Source: CAZCQP01 sp964500895 (GTDB lineage: Bacteria > Bacillota > Clostridia > Lachnospirales > JAISER01). Taken from it: a stretch of 52,536 nt of DNA. Of the stretch, positions 1 through 7,886 are shown piece after piece. A program made the position numbers and the translations under genes. The stretch is taken from the NCBI GenBank assembly GCA_964500895.1, contig CAZCQP010000016.1:1-52536 (forward strand). Reading direction: 5' to 3'. Within the stretch, counting starts at the first letter, position 1. Every line of letters starts with the position of its first letter. The notes beneath the pieces were generated by a model. That model was given only the letters and a program-made list of their open reading frames with translations. It did not search any database and was not told the origin of the DNA.

Positions 1-45
1 GACAAAGAAGCGGCTGAAAATACCGAAAAGTGGCGAGATTTTTAA
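1..45 (+). CDS. possible 3' end of an unknown gene (partial)
   Basis: The first 15 codons read as an open frame ending in TAA at 43-45 and giving a charged peptide that ends EKWRDF. It would converge on the sugar permease, with the hairpin at 82-105 between them. Only 14 residues are visible, so this may be chance and no function can be given. Confidence 0.2.
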   Translation, partial: DKEAAENTEKWRDF

Positions 46-81
46 TTTACGGATAGGTTCTAAAAAATTACCAGCATTTAT

Positions 82-105
82 ATTTCAGGCAAAACGCCTT
101 GAAAT
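82..105. terminator. hairpin between convergent ends
   Basis: An inverted repeat (ATTTCAGGC, 5-nt loop, GCCTTGAAAT; one bulge) lies directly after the stop codon of the minus-strand permease. Its position suits a terminator, but the T-tract on either strand is weak. Confidence 0.4.
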
Positions 106-107
106 TT

Positions 108-1151
108 TTAAGAACGAAACCATTTAGCAAAGAACTTTTTCCGGCTGGAGCCGCTGCGTACAATCACGTCTAGCAACACAGAAATGATAACGATGGCGCC
201 GATGATGATGTTACGCCATGCAACGGCTACGTTGGCAAATTGCAACCCGTTTTGCAAAACGCCCCAGATGGAAGCACCCATGATGGTGCCGATTAATAAA
301 CCTTGGCCGCCCAACGTGCTGATACCGCCGATAACGGAAGAAGCCACGGAATACAGTTCGTACATGTTGCCGGCGTCCATGGCACCCATACCGGCCTGGG
401 CGCAAAGGATAAGCCCCACCACACAGGCGCAAAAGGAGCTGACCATGTAGGCGAAAATGGTGATAAGTTCAACATTCACGCCGGAAAGCCGGGCGGCTTC
501 AATGTTAGAGCCCACCGCATAGGTGTGCCGCCCAATTTTGGTTTTGCTTAAAACAAAGTTAAACACCAGCCACAAAACAATGGCAATCCATATGGTGTTA
601 TAGATATTCAGTGTTGCGCCGTAATAGAAGAAATCTCTAAAACCTTGCACGGCTTCTTTCCCCAGCACTTTGCCGATGGAGTCCGTGTTATAGTTGTTGT
701 TGGCAATTTGTGCAATGCCACGGGCAATGGTCATGGTGCCCAGGGTGGCGATGAACGGGGGTAGCTTGCATTTAGAAACCAGCAAGCCATTGGCTAACCC
801 CACCGTTAAACAGCAAATCAAGGTGATGCCAATGGTGGTGATGGGGTCTACGCCGCCTTTAGACATAAGGGTGGAGGCAATCATGTCGCTCATGCCCACC
901 ACAGAACCGATGGACAAATCAATGTTCCCGGTAATTAACACGTAAGACTGGCTGATGCCAATGAGCAAGATGGGTGCAATCTGCCGCAGCAGGTTTAAAA
1001 CATTTTCCCCAGAAAAAAAGTTGGGGTTCAGCAAACCAAAAACGATGCATAAAGTAACCAGCCCCACGCCAACGGTGATGACTTGCCCCATGCCCCGCAC
1101 AGATAAAAACCGTTTAAGGGCACCACCAGATGTTGCGCCTTTTTCCATCAT
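108..1151 (-). CDS. ribose/xylose-type sugar ABC transporter permease
   Basis: Membrane subunit of a carbohydrate uptake ABC transporter of the RbsC/XylH (BPD_transp_2) family, 347 aa, close to the family length. About ten hydrophobic segments are visible. Family landmarks are GNIDLSIGS (75-83), PPFIATLGTM (131-140) and the cytoplasmic coupling-loop motif AVGSNIEAARLSGV (212-225). The start ATG overlaps the stop of the upstream ATPase gene by 4 nt (ATGA), so the two are translationally coupled. No periplasmic-type binding protein gene lies within the visible part of the operon, so the substrate cannot be assigned; ribose, galactose, xylose or a polyol are all possible. Confidence is high for the family and low for the substrate. 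Confidence 0.9.
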   Translation of the reverse strand: MMEKGATSGGALKRFLSVRGMGQVITVGVGLVTLCIVFGLLNPNFFSGENVLNLLRQIAPILLIGISQSYVLITGNIDLSIGSVVGMSDMIASTLMSKGGVDPITTIGITLICCLTVGLANGLLVSKCKLPPFIATLGTMTIARGIAQIANNNYNTDSIGKVLGKEAVQGFRDFFYYGATLNIYNTIWIAIVLWLVFNFVLSKTKIGRHTYAVGSNIEAARLSGVNVELITIFAYMVSSFCACVVGLILCAQAGMGAMDAGNMYELYSVASSVIGGISTLGGQGLLIGTIMGASIWGVLQNGLQFANVAVAWRNIIIGAIVIISVLLDVIVRSGSSRKKFFAKWFRS

Positions 1152-2680
1152 TGTTCCTCCTTGCGTGTATTGTCCCCGTCGTTTTTGTTATCAAAAGCAA
1201 GGGCCAGTTCTAATATTTTGTTTTGGGTGGCTTCTTCTGCCATCACTTCCCCGGTTATCCGGCCGTCACACATCACCAGAATCCGGTCGCTAATGCCCAT
1301 AATTTCCGGCATTTCAGAAGAAACAAACAGCACCCCAATGCCTTGCTGTTTTAACCGGTTCATTAAATGGTAAATTTCCACCTTGGCCGCCACGTCAATG
1401 CCCCGGGTCGGTTCGTCAAAGATGACCACCCGTGAATTACGGGCCAGCCATTTGCCTACAACCACCTTTTGCTGGTTGCCGCCGGAAAGGCTGCCTGCAT
1501 CCACTTCGCTATGGGGCAGCTTAATGTTCAGCTGCTGCACGGTTTTGTTTACCATGTCTTTTTCTTCTTTGTTACGGTTAACACCCAGCTTGTTGCAAAT
1601 GATGTCCAGGTTGGGCAGGGCAATGTTTTCCCGAATGCTTAACTTGATGCACAGCCCGTCTTTCTTACGGTCTTCCGGGGCCAGCACCAGTCCGCTCTTA
1701 ATGGCATCCCGGGGCTTGTTTATTTTACAGGGTTTTCCGTCGATGTAAATGTCGCCGCTTTCTTTGGCATCCACCCCGAAAATGGCTCGGGTGGTTTCTG
1801 TACGCCCGGCACCCATCAAGCCGCCGATGCCCACAATTTCCCCTTCGTATAAATCAAAGCTCACATCCCGCACAAGCCGCCCGGCATTTAAGTGCTTCAC
1901 TTCCAGTATTTTCTTACCCCGTTTACAGGACACTTTGGGAAACTTTTCTTTAATCTCACGGCCCACCATGTTGGCAATGATGTCCGGCATGGCGATGTCG
2001 TTAAAGGCAGAACGCAAAATAAACTTGCCGTCCCGCATGATGGTGACGCTGTCTGCAATGTGGGCCAGCTCTTCCAGCCGGTGGGAAATGTACACAATGC
2101 CCCGGCCTTCTGCCCGCAACTGCTTAATGATTCTAAACAGCTCGTCAATTTCCTTGCTGGTGAGGGCGCTGGTGGGTTCATCCATAATCAGTATTTTGGC
2201 GTTGGTGGAGAGGGCTTTGGAAATTTCCACCATCTGCTGTTTGGAAACAGGCAAGTCTCCAATAACGGTTTGGGGGTTTAAGTCAATTTTAAGTTCATCT
2301 AAAAGCTTTTTGGCTTCTAGGTTCATCTGGTGCTGGGACAATATCCCCAGCTTGCCCACTTCCCGGCCCAAAAAAATGTTTTCCGCCACCGTTAAGTGGA
2401 CGCACATGTTCAGTTCTTGATGAATAATGGAAATGCCCATTTCCTGGGCCTTTTTAGGGCTAAGATGCTCGGTGACAGGTTTGCCGAAGAGCTGCATGTC
2501 GCCGCTATCTTTGGTGTAAACCCCGCTTAAAATTTTCATAAGCGTGGATTTGCCCGCACCGTTTTCACCCAAAAGGGCCATCACTTCCCCAGGCTTTAAA
2601 TAAAAAGAAACATCATCCAGGGCTTTAACTCCGGGAAAAGATTTACAAATATGTTCCATTTGCACCATGTATTCTGCCAT
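1148..2680 (-). CDS. sugar ABC transporter ATP-binding protein (RbsA/MglA type)
   Basis: Duplicated ATPase that powers a carbohydrate importer; 510 aa, typical for RbsA/MglA/XylG. The N-terminal ATPase domain has Walker A GENGAGKST (38-46), a degenerate signature around LPVSKQQ and Walker B ILIMDEPTSA (163-172). The C-terminal half has the degenerate GLMGAGRTE loop usual in this family, an intact LSGGNQQK signature near residue 405 and a second Walker B VIFDEPTRGID. It is first in a two-gene operon with the permease and is divergent from an AraC-type regulator, its likely controller. The start is the ATG preceded by a modest AGG-containing site. Substrate unknown. Confidence 0.92.
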   Translation of the reverse strand: MAEYMVQMEHICKSFPGVKALDDVSFYLKPGEVMALLGENGAGKSTLMKILSGVYTKDSGDMQLFGKPVTEHLSPKKAQEMGISIIHQELNMCVHLTVAENIFLGREVGKLGILSQHQMNLEAKKLLDELKIDLNPQTVIGDLPVSKQQMVEISKALSTNAKILIMDEPTSALTSKEIDELFRIIKQLRAEGRGIVYISHRLEELAHIADSVTIMRDGKFILRSAFNDIAMPDIIANMVGREIKEKFPKVSCKRGKKILEVKHLNAGRLVRDVSFDLYEGEIVGIGGLMGAGRTETTRAIFGVDAKESGDIYIDGKPCKINKPRDAIKSGLVLAPEDRKKDGLCIKLSIRENIALPNLDIICNKLGVNRNKEEKDMVNKTVQQLNIKLPHSEVDAGSLSGGNQQKVVVGKWLARNSRVVIFDEPTRGIDVAAKVEIYHLMNRLKQQGIGVLFVSSEMPEIMGISDRILVMCDGRITGEVMAEEATQNKILELALAFDNKNDGDNTRKEEQ

Positions 2681-2798
2681 GTTTTTACCTGCTTTCGTTG
2701 CGAACTGACGCTGTGTACTTTTTACATACAGATTTCAGGGCATTGTTTCATAAATATACCAGTTCGTTTGTGAACGTTTTATGGAAAACAACGCTAAG

Positions 2799-2827
2799 TT
2801 GACTTATAATTGTATATATTATATAAT
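2799..2827 (+). promoter_or_regulatory. sigma-A promoter for the AraC-type gene
   Basis: TTGACT (2799-2804), a 17-bp spacer and a consensus TATAAT (2822-2827) lie in the divergent gap between the sugar operon and the AraC gene. Transcription would begin near 2834. Confidence 0.7.
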
Positions 2828-2874
2828 CATACACGAATTTATTTCATTCATTTTTGAACATAATACAAAATTGT

Positions 2875-3786
2875 ATGGTGGTGATGACCGTGCAACCCAT
2901 TAACTGGATAGATCCGCCATTTGATGATGGTTTTCGTATTATTCAAGTGGAAGAACAGATGCACATACCGGGTATGCGTATGTTTGGAAAGCACAAAGTG
3001 ACCAAAGCAATTCCGCCCCTGAACCCACATTTTCACGAAAATGCATTTGAAATGACCTACCTAAGCAAAGGTTCAATGGAGTTTTTTGCAGGGGACGAGG
3101 CCCACCGGCTGTCTGGCGGCCATGTGTACATGTCCTTTCCCAACGAAGCCCACAGCACCGGCACCATTCCCATTTCATTAAATGAAATGTATTGGTTTCA
3201 GCTGGACATTACAGCGGAAAACTTTTTGTTTATGGGCAGGGAGTGGAAAGCCCGCATTGTGGGGGATTTAATGGGGCTTAAATCCAGGCTGGTGCGCACC
3301 AATGTGAACGAAATGCGCCGGTTTATGAAGGAATTTTACCGCCTGACTTATAAGCAGGATGGGGCGTACCGGTACCATGCTGCCTCGGTGATTGTGTATC
3401 TTTTAAACCAGCTGATTGCCTATTCCCAAAAGCAAGAAACCACGGTTTCCAAAGACATTCAAGACGCAGCGGACTACATTGCGGCCAACATTACCGAAAA
3501 CGTGCAGCTCAATACCTTGTCTCAAATTTCGGGGCTGTCTTTGTCCCGGTTTAAGCAGAAATTTTGCCAGCAGCTGGGGGTGACCCCCAGGGAGTACATC
3601 AACTACTTAAAAATTGAAACGGCTAAGGGGATGCTCGTAGAGGGTAAAAATGTTATTGAAACGGCCATGGCGCTGGGGTTTTCCACGTCTAACTATTTTT
3701 CGGATGTGTTCAAACGGTTCACAACCCTTTCACCAACTGACTTTAAACGGTGCAATGCCAAGCAAAGCCATGATATTTTAAGGTGA
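2875..3786 (+). CDS. AraC family transcriptional regulator with N-terminal cupin-type domain
   Basis: Predicted DNA-binding regulator of about 303 aa. The N-terminal half has the beta-rich, His-containing pattern of an AraC ligand-binding domain (PHFHENAFEMTYLSKG, then a second barrel strand with VYMSFPNEAH). The last 100 residues carry two helix-turn-helix units, including LSQISGLSLSRFKQKF and the C-terminal signature ETAMALGFSTSNYFSDVFKR. It is divergent from the sugar ABC operon and probably responds to that sugar. Start choice is uncertain: ATG 2875, ATG 2884 and GTG 2890 are all in frame with weak ribosome sites, and the frame is open back to a TTG at 2854. Strong call for the family, inferred for the target. 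Confidence 0.85.
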   Translation: MVVMTVQPINWIDPPFDDGFRIIQVEEQMHIPGMRMFGKHKVTKAIPPLNPHFHENAFEMTYLSKGSMEFFAGDEAHRLSGGHVYMSFPNEAHSTGTIPISLNEMYWFQLDITAENFLFMGREWKARIVGDLMGLKSRLVRTNVNEMRRFMKEFYRLTYKQDGAYRYHAASVIVYLLNQLIAYSQKQETTVSKDIQDAADYIAANITENVQLNTLSQISGLSLSRFKQKFCQQLGVTPREYINYLKIETAKGMLVEGKNVIETAMALGFSTSNYFSDVFKRFTTLSPTDFKRCNAKQSHDILR

Positions 3787-3807
3787 AATGGCCCATACTG
3801 TACATAC

Positions 3808-3905
3808 AGTCGTTTAACTTTAATTCAGAGCATTTATTTGGGGGAAATGTAGATGCTTCACCTACGTTTTCCTCAAATAAATGCTTCATTTTAAGTTAAA
3901 TGACT
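3808..3905. repeat. long imperfect hairpin (MITE-like or structured RNA)
   Basis: Outer arms at 3808-3823 and 3891-3905 (AGTCGTTTAACTT against its near-complement) enclose inner arms at about 3829-3852 and 3862-3885 that match in roughly 21 of 24 positions (AGCATTTATTTG type). The apex loop is about 9 nt. There is no T-tract, so a simple terminator is unlikely. It fills most of the gap between the AraC gene and the DUF421 gene. Confidence 0.6.
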
Positions 3906-3932
3906 ATAAATATGTGCAACGGGGTGTAGCGG

Positions 3933-4622
3933 ATGAACGTTTTGTACAGGTCGGCCCTTTACTTTTTTGTGCTACTGTTTTTCACCAGAATACTGGGGAA
4001 AAAGCAAATGAACCAAATCACATACTTTGATTATATTACAGGCATTACGCTGGGTTCTATCGCTTCAGAAGTGGCGTTGAACACACAATTGAAAGTGACC
4101 GATGGGCTGGTGGCCATTGCCGTGTGGGCGGGGCTTGCTTATTTGATTGCCTTTGTCTCTTTGAAGTCTTACAAAGCCCGCAATGTATTGGACGGCCAAC
4201 CTTCTATTATCATTAAAAAAGGAAAGCTGCAACAGGAGACCATTCAAAAAACCCACCTGAACATGGATGACGTGACCATGCTTTTGCGGGAAAAGGATGT
4301 TTTTAACATAACGGATGTGGAATATGCCATTTTAGAACCTCACGGGAAGTTGAGCGTGCTGAAAAAGCCGGGGAAGGAGGGTGTGACCAAAGATGATATG
4401 CAGGTGCCACCTTCGCCCCGGCAGTTTTTGCCCACGGATATTATCATTGATGGGAAACTGATTGGCCAAAACATGCAGGAGTTGGGCCTTGGCAAGGATT
4501 GGCTGGAAAAGGAGCTGGCCAAGGTTGGGTTAAATGCAGACCATATTAAAAAGATTTTTTACATGGCGGTGCTGGAGGATGGAACGGCATATATCAACTT
4601 GAAAACGAAAGGAACCGGGTGA
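3933..4622 (+). CDS. YetF/YrbG-like DUF421 membrane protein
   Basis: Membrane protein of the DUF421 family common in spore-forming Firmicutes; 229 aa, near the usual 215-240. Hydrophobic helices occupy about residues 5-20, 35-55 and 60-80, preceded by the conserved LFFTRILGKKQMNQ and followed by the soluble domain with VLDGQPSIIIKKGK (around 84-97). The C-terminal soluble part ends with VLEDGTAYINLKTKG, typical of the family. The molecular role is not established; some homologues are spore membrane proteins. It stands alone, with a strong terminator overlapping its stop codon. The start ATG has only a weak upstream site. Confidence 0.85.
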   Translation: MNVLYRSALYFFVLLFFTRILGKKQMNQITYFDYITGITLGSIASEVALNTQLKVTDGLVAIAVWAGLAYLIAFVSLKSYKARNVLDGQPSIIIKKGKLQQETIQKTHLNMDDVTMLLREKDVFNITDVEYAILEPHGKLSVLKKPGKEGVTKDDMQVPPSPRQFLPTDIIIDGKLIGQNMQELGLGKDWLEKELAKVGLNADHIKKIFYMAVLEDGTAYINLKTKGTG

Positions 4623-4635
4623 GGGTTCCTTTTTT
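4608..4635 (+). terminator. rho-independent terminator of the DUF421 gene
   Basis: AAAGGAACC (4608-4616), a 7-nt loop and GGTTCC followed by a T-run. The stop codon of the gene lies in the loop. It separates this gene from the convergent PocR-AraC gene ending at 4641. Confidence 0.8.
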
Positions 4636-4640
4636 GATGT

Positions 4641-5942
4641 TTATGTATATTTTGTAACCGCCGGCTCAACAATGCCGTTGCGCTTTCTAAACAATTTGGG
4701 TGTACACCCCACGGTTTTCTTAAAAACCTTGGTAAAGTAGCTTTGGTCTTCAAAGCCAGAATGAAAAGCCACTTCCACCAGGCTTAGCTTGGTGTTCAGT
4801 AAAAAATGTTGGCTGCGCTTTACCCGCACGTGGTTTAAATAGTCTGTAAAGGTGGCTCCCATTTCCTGTTTAAACAGTGTGGAAAAGTAGGATTGATTAA
4901 TGTGCAGGTGTTCTGAAATTTGTTTAAGCGACAGTTTATTGGTGTAGTTTTCATGGATGTAAACCACCGCCTGGCTAATGACGGCAGAGTGACCCTCGTA
5001 GAGCTTGCTGCCTTGCATTTGGGCGTAACCATCCAACAGCTTGGTGACCAGTGCGGCCAAGTCTGTAAAGTTATCCACCTCATTTAAAGCGCTGACCGTG
5101 TCGGCGTGCAAATCAAAAAAGTCGTGGAAGGTGTTGTCGCTTTCCATAGTCTCCCGGGACAAAATGGCGCACAGCTCAAATATTTTTGTGCGCACGAAAG
5201 GCAAGTTCCCGGATTCTATAATGGAAATCTCATTTAAAAGCACTTGCAGCAATGCTTTTGCCTCTAGGGCATCCCCGGTCTTTATTTTTTTAATGAGTTC
5301 CGTTTCAACCTGGTAGGGGTATTGAATGGGCTTTCTTTGGCGTTTGTATCGTTGTAGGCTTTCGCCAATGTCGGACTGTTCCTTAAACCGATGTTTCATG
5401 TGCCTGTAATCTGCTGGGGTGGACAGGCTGGAGAGCACGGAGGCCTCCAAAAGATTGGCCAGCGCAGACACTTCCTTGGGCTCGAAACACTTCATCTGGC
5501 GCAAAAACAATGTGACGGCGCTGTATAGCTGGGGGGTCATGGCATTTAGCTTGCAAATGTTCTCAATAACGGAAGGCCGGATGCTGCCCATGGCCACAGG
5601 CCCGGCCATAAAGCAGCCCAACGTCTTCCCCCCTATTATGACAGACACCACAATTTTCACAAAACCCGCTCGGCACACAAACACATAAGGTTCTCCCAGC
5701 TGAGATGCCAGCTGTGCAGAGGAGGTAAGGTTGCCCAAGCAAAGGCTGCCGGGGGTGTGGTAAATGGGAAAGTGGCTACATATTTTCTGCTGGGGCAAGC
5801 ATTCCCACTGGATGTGCATGGCTTCGTCGAAAAAAGTGATGGGAACACCAGTGAGCATGGCAAAAGAAGCAAGGGATTCCTTCATTTTTTCCGGCAAAGC
5901 ACTGGGGAAGTCTGGCTGTTTTGGTAAAATGTTTTGATGCAT
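4641..5942 (-). CDS. PocR-domain AraC family regulator, candidate methylamine operon activator
   Basis: Two-part regulator of 433 aa. Residues about 15-165 match the PocR sensory domain (pattern LASFAMLTGVPITFFDE, HFPIYHTPGSLCLGN, FVCRAGFVKIVVSVIIGGK, FMAGPV), a domain seen in activators of corrinoid-linked pathways. The last 100 residues are an AraC helix-turn-helix pair (LSLKQISEHLHINQSYFSTLFK and the signature VAFHSGFEDQSYFTKVFKK). It is divergent from the methylamine/pyl run, the classical arrangement for a cluster-specific activator. The start ATG at 5942 is chosen because GGAGGGG precedes it by about 7 nt; an in-frame ATG at 5963 lacks such a site. Target and ligand are inferred; a methylamine is the obvious candidate. 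Confidence 0.87.
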   Translation of the reverse strand: MHQNILPKQPDFPSALPEKMKESLASFAMLTGVPITFFDEAMHIQWECLPQQKICSHFPIYHTPGSLCLGNLTSSAQLASQLGEPYVFVCRAGFVKIVVSVIIGGKTLGCFMAGPVAMGSIRPSVIENICKLNAMTPQLYSAVTLFLRQMKCFEPKEVSALANLLEASVLSSLSTPADYRHMKHRFKEQSDIGESLQRYKRQRKPIQYPYQVETELIKKIKTGDALEAKALLQVLLNEISIIESGNLPFVRTKIFELCAILSRETMESDNTFHDFFDLHADTVSALNEVDNFTDLAALVTKLLDGYAQMQGSKLYEGHSAVISQAVVYIHENYTNKLSLKQISEHLHINQSYFSTLFKQEMGATFTDYLNHVRVKRSQHFLLNTKLSLVEVAFHSGFEDQSYFTKVFKKTVGCTPKLFRKRNGIVEPAVTKYT

Positions 5943-5968
5943 GTAAAACCCCTCCATGCACAAATAAA

Positions 5969-5984
5969 GTTAAACAATTTTAAC
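5969..5984. promoter_or_regulatory. perfect inverted repeat in the divergent control region
   Basis: GTTAAA, a 4-nt centre and TTTAAC form a 16-bp palindrome just upstream of the PocR-AraC start and in front of the methyltransferase operon. It could be an operator; AT-rich chance is the alternative. Confidence 0.35.
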
Positions 5985-6119
5985 ATATACCCAGGTTTTA
6001 ATCAATACCAGGTGCAGGGTGAAGCCAATAATTTTTATAAATAACCTAAAAAGATTCCTATTTTTAATGTGAAAATTGTTGTATTCTTAAAACAAAAAGC
6101 GTTGCGAGGTGTAGGTCCA

Positions 6120-7124
6120 ATGGGTAAGGAATTGATTATTAAAACATTGCGGCATGAAAAAGTGGACCAGGTGCCCTGGGTGCCTTTTGCCGGCGTTCAT
6201 GCGGGCAAGTTAAAAGATTATAACGCCAAAGAAGTGCTTACAGACGGCGACAAGCTTTTCGAGTCTTTGTTGGCTGTTAAAGAAACCTATCAGCCCGATG
6301 GTATGCCCATTATGTTTGATTTGCAGGTGGAAGCGGAAATTCTGGGCTGCGACCTTTTGTGGGCGGAAGATACGCCGCCTTCCGTGCGCTCCCATCCTTT
6401 TAAGGATACCAATGACATGCCTTGCAAGTGCCTCATTCCCACACCGGAATCTGGCCGGCTACCCATGATTTTAGACGTGATGCGCCGTGTGAAGGCTGCC
6501 ATTGGTGAAGAAGTGGCGCTGTACGGGCTTATCTGCGGGCCTTTTACACTGGCGTCCCATTTGCGGGGCACAGACATTTTCATGGACATGGTGCGGGACG
6601 AGGAATATGTTAAAAATCTGGTGGAATTTTGCACAGAAGTAAGCTGTGCCATGTCTGCCATGTACATAGAGGCTGGGATGGACGTCATCGCTGTGGTGGA
6701 CCCACTCATCAGCCAAATTTCGCCGAAACACATTCAAAGCATTTGCGGGGATTCTTTCAAAGCCTTGTATGACTTTATTAGAAGCAAAGGGGCGTTTTCT
6801 TCCTTCTTTGTATGCGGCAATGCCACAGGCCAGCTGGATACCATGTGCCAAACCGGGCCGGATTCCCTGTCTGTGGATGAAAACGTGAACTTAAACAAAG
6901 CCATGGAAATTGCAAGCAAGTACAACATTGCCGTAGGGGGCAACATTCCTCCAGCCACCACCATGCTTTATGGGGATGAAGAAGAAAACATTGAAGGGGT
7001 ACAAGCCATTTTAGATAGCGTGGACCATTTCAACTTAATCATCAGCCCAGGCTGCGACTTGCCTTACGACGTGCCGGTGGAAAATGTGCTGGCTACGGTT
7101 AAAACCATCAAAGGAATCGCATAA
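6120..7124 (+). CDS. UroD/MtaA-fold methyltransferase, likely methyl-corrinoid:acceptor transferase
   Basis: 334-aa protein of the uroporphyrinogen decarboxylase superfamily, in the MtaA/MtbA branch that moves methyl groups from a methyl-corrinoid protein to an acceptor. The family pattern is clear: GLICGPFTLASHLRG (137-150), an acidic strand VIAVVDPLISQ and the C-terminal SPGCDLPYDVPVENV with Cys312. In MtaA the zinc ligands are His-x-Cys plus a late Cys. Here the first site reads FVC (230-232), so the His is replaced by Phe while both Cys remain. Bacteria normally lack coenzyme M, so tetrahydrofolate or another thiol is a more likely acceptor; this is inference. Start ATG 6120 follows GAGGTG; upstream in-frame codons have no good site. 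First gene of the methylamine operon. Confidence 0.8.
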   Translation: MGKELIIKTLRHEKVDQVPWVPFAGVHAGKLKDYNAKEVLTDGDKLFESLLAVKETYQPDGMPIMFDLQVEAEILGCDLLWAEDTPPSVRSHPFKDTNDMPCKCLIPTPESGRLPMILDVMRRVKAAIGEEVALYGLICGPFTLASHLRGTDIFMDMVRDEEYVKNLVEFCTEVSCAMSAMYIEAGMDVIAVVDPLISQISPKHIQSICGDSFKALYDFIRSKGAFSSFFVCGNATGQLDTMCQTGPDSLSVDENVNLNKAMEIASKYNIAVGGNIPPATTMLYGDEEENIEGVQAILDSVDHFNLIISPGCDLPYDVPVENVLATVKTIKGIA

Positions 7125-7125
7125 G

Positions 7126-7157
7126 GTAAACAAAGTGGCATAAAACATGGTGTTTAC
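7126..7157. repeat. intercistronic inverted repeat
   Basis: GTAAACA (7126-7132) and TGTTTAC (7151-7157) are perfectly complementary with an 18-nt loop, directly after the UroD-fold gene. No T-tract follows, so it may set mRNA stability or be chance. Confidence 0.35.
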
Positions 7158-7191
7158 ATATGCGTTCTAATACATTACCAGGGAGGTTTCT

Positions 7192-7839
7192 ATGAGCAAA
7201 GAAGTAATTCTTAAAGCAGCTTTCGACGCTATCATTGAAGGGAACAAAGAAGCGGCAGAAAAAGTATTGGCAGATGCAAAGGCAGAAAACTTAGATTTAA
7301 TGGAACTGTTGGCGCAAGGGTTCAGCGCCGGTATGCGTGAACTGGGCGACTTATTCGGCCGTGGCGAAGTGTTCTTGCCAGAGTTGATTTTTGCTGCCGA
7401 CATTATGAAGGCCATGCAAACAGACATTGAATCTGGCATGGACCAAGCAGACGTGGTGAAAAAAGGCGTTATCGTTATTGGTACTGTGGCTGGCGACGTA
7501 CATGACATTGGCAAAGGCATCGTTTGCTCTTTAATTAAAACCAACGGCTTTGAAGTGCATGACATTGGTCGTGAACAACCTGCCCGGGCTTTCATTGACA
7601 AAGCCGAAGAAGTGAAGGCGGACTACATTGGCAGCAGCGCACTGCTCACCACCACCATGACCGAACAAAAGAAACTGGAAGATTTGCTGCGCAAAGAGGG
7701 CTTGAGAGACAAATACAAAACACTGGTTGGCGGCGCACCTGTAACCAAACGCTGGGCCGAAAAAATCCAGGCAGATGCTTACTGCGAAGATGCAGCCGAC
7801 GCTGTGAAATTCTTGTTGGAATGGTCTGCCAATAAATAA
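7192..7839 (+). CDS. mtbC: methylamine corrinoid protein (MtbC/MtmC type)
   Basis: Cobalamin-binding methyl carrier, 215 aa, the normal size for MtbC/MtmC/MttC. Residues 1-90 are the helical cap domain (LDLMELLAQGFSAGMRELGDLF) and residues 91-215 the Rossmann-like B12 domain. The B12 motif DVHDIGKG places the cobalt-ligating His at residue 104, followed by SALLTTTM and VGGAPVTKRWAEKI. A good GGGAGG site precedes the ATG. It sits between the UroD-fold gene and mtbB, so it is very probably the direct methyl acceptor of MtbB. The specific name mtbC rests on this position; sequence alone does not separate the subfamilies. A paralogue lies at the end of the pyl run (16101). Confidence 0.88.
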   Translation: MSKEVILKAAFDAIIEGNKEAAEKVLADAKAENLDLMELLAQGFSAGMRELGDLFGRGEVFLPELIFAADIMKAMQTDIESGMDQADVVKKGVIVIGTVAGDVHDIGKGIVCSLIKTNGFEVHDIGREQPARAFIDKAEEVKADYIGSSALLTTTMTEQKKLEDLLRKEGLRDKYKTLVGGAPVTKRWAEKIQADAYCEDAADAVKFLLEWSANK

Positions 7840-7886
7840 TTTGTTTTTGGTTAAGTAGTGCTATTATTATAAAAAGGAATGAGCGT

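Noticed and set aside
1749..2420. 223-aa open frame on the plus strand
   Set aside because: It is antisense to the sugar ABC ATPase; composition is Ser/Met-rich and no family matches.
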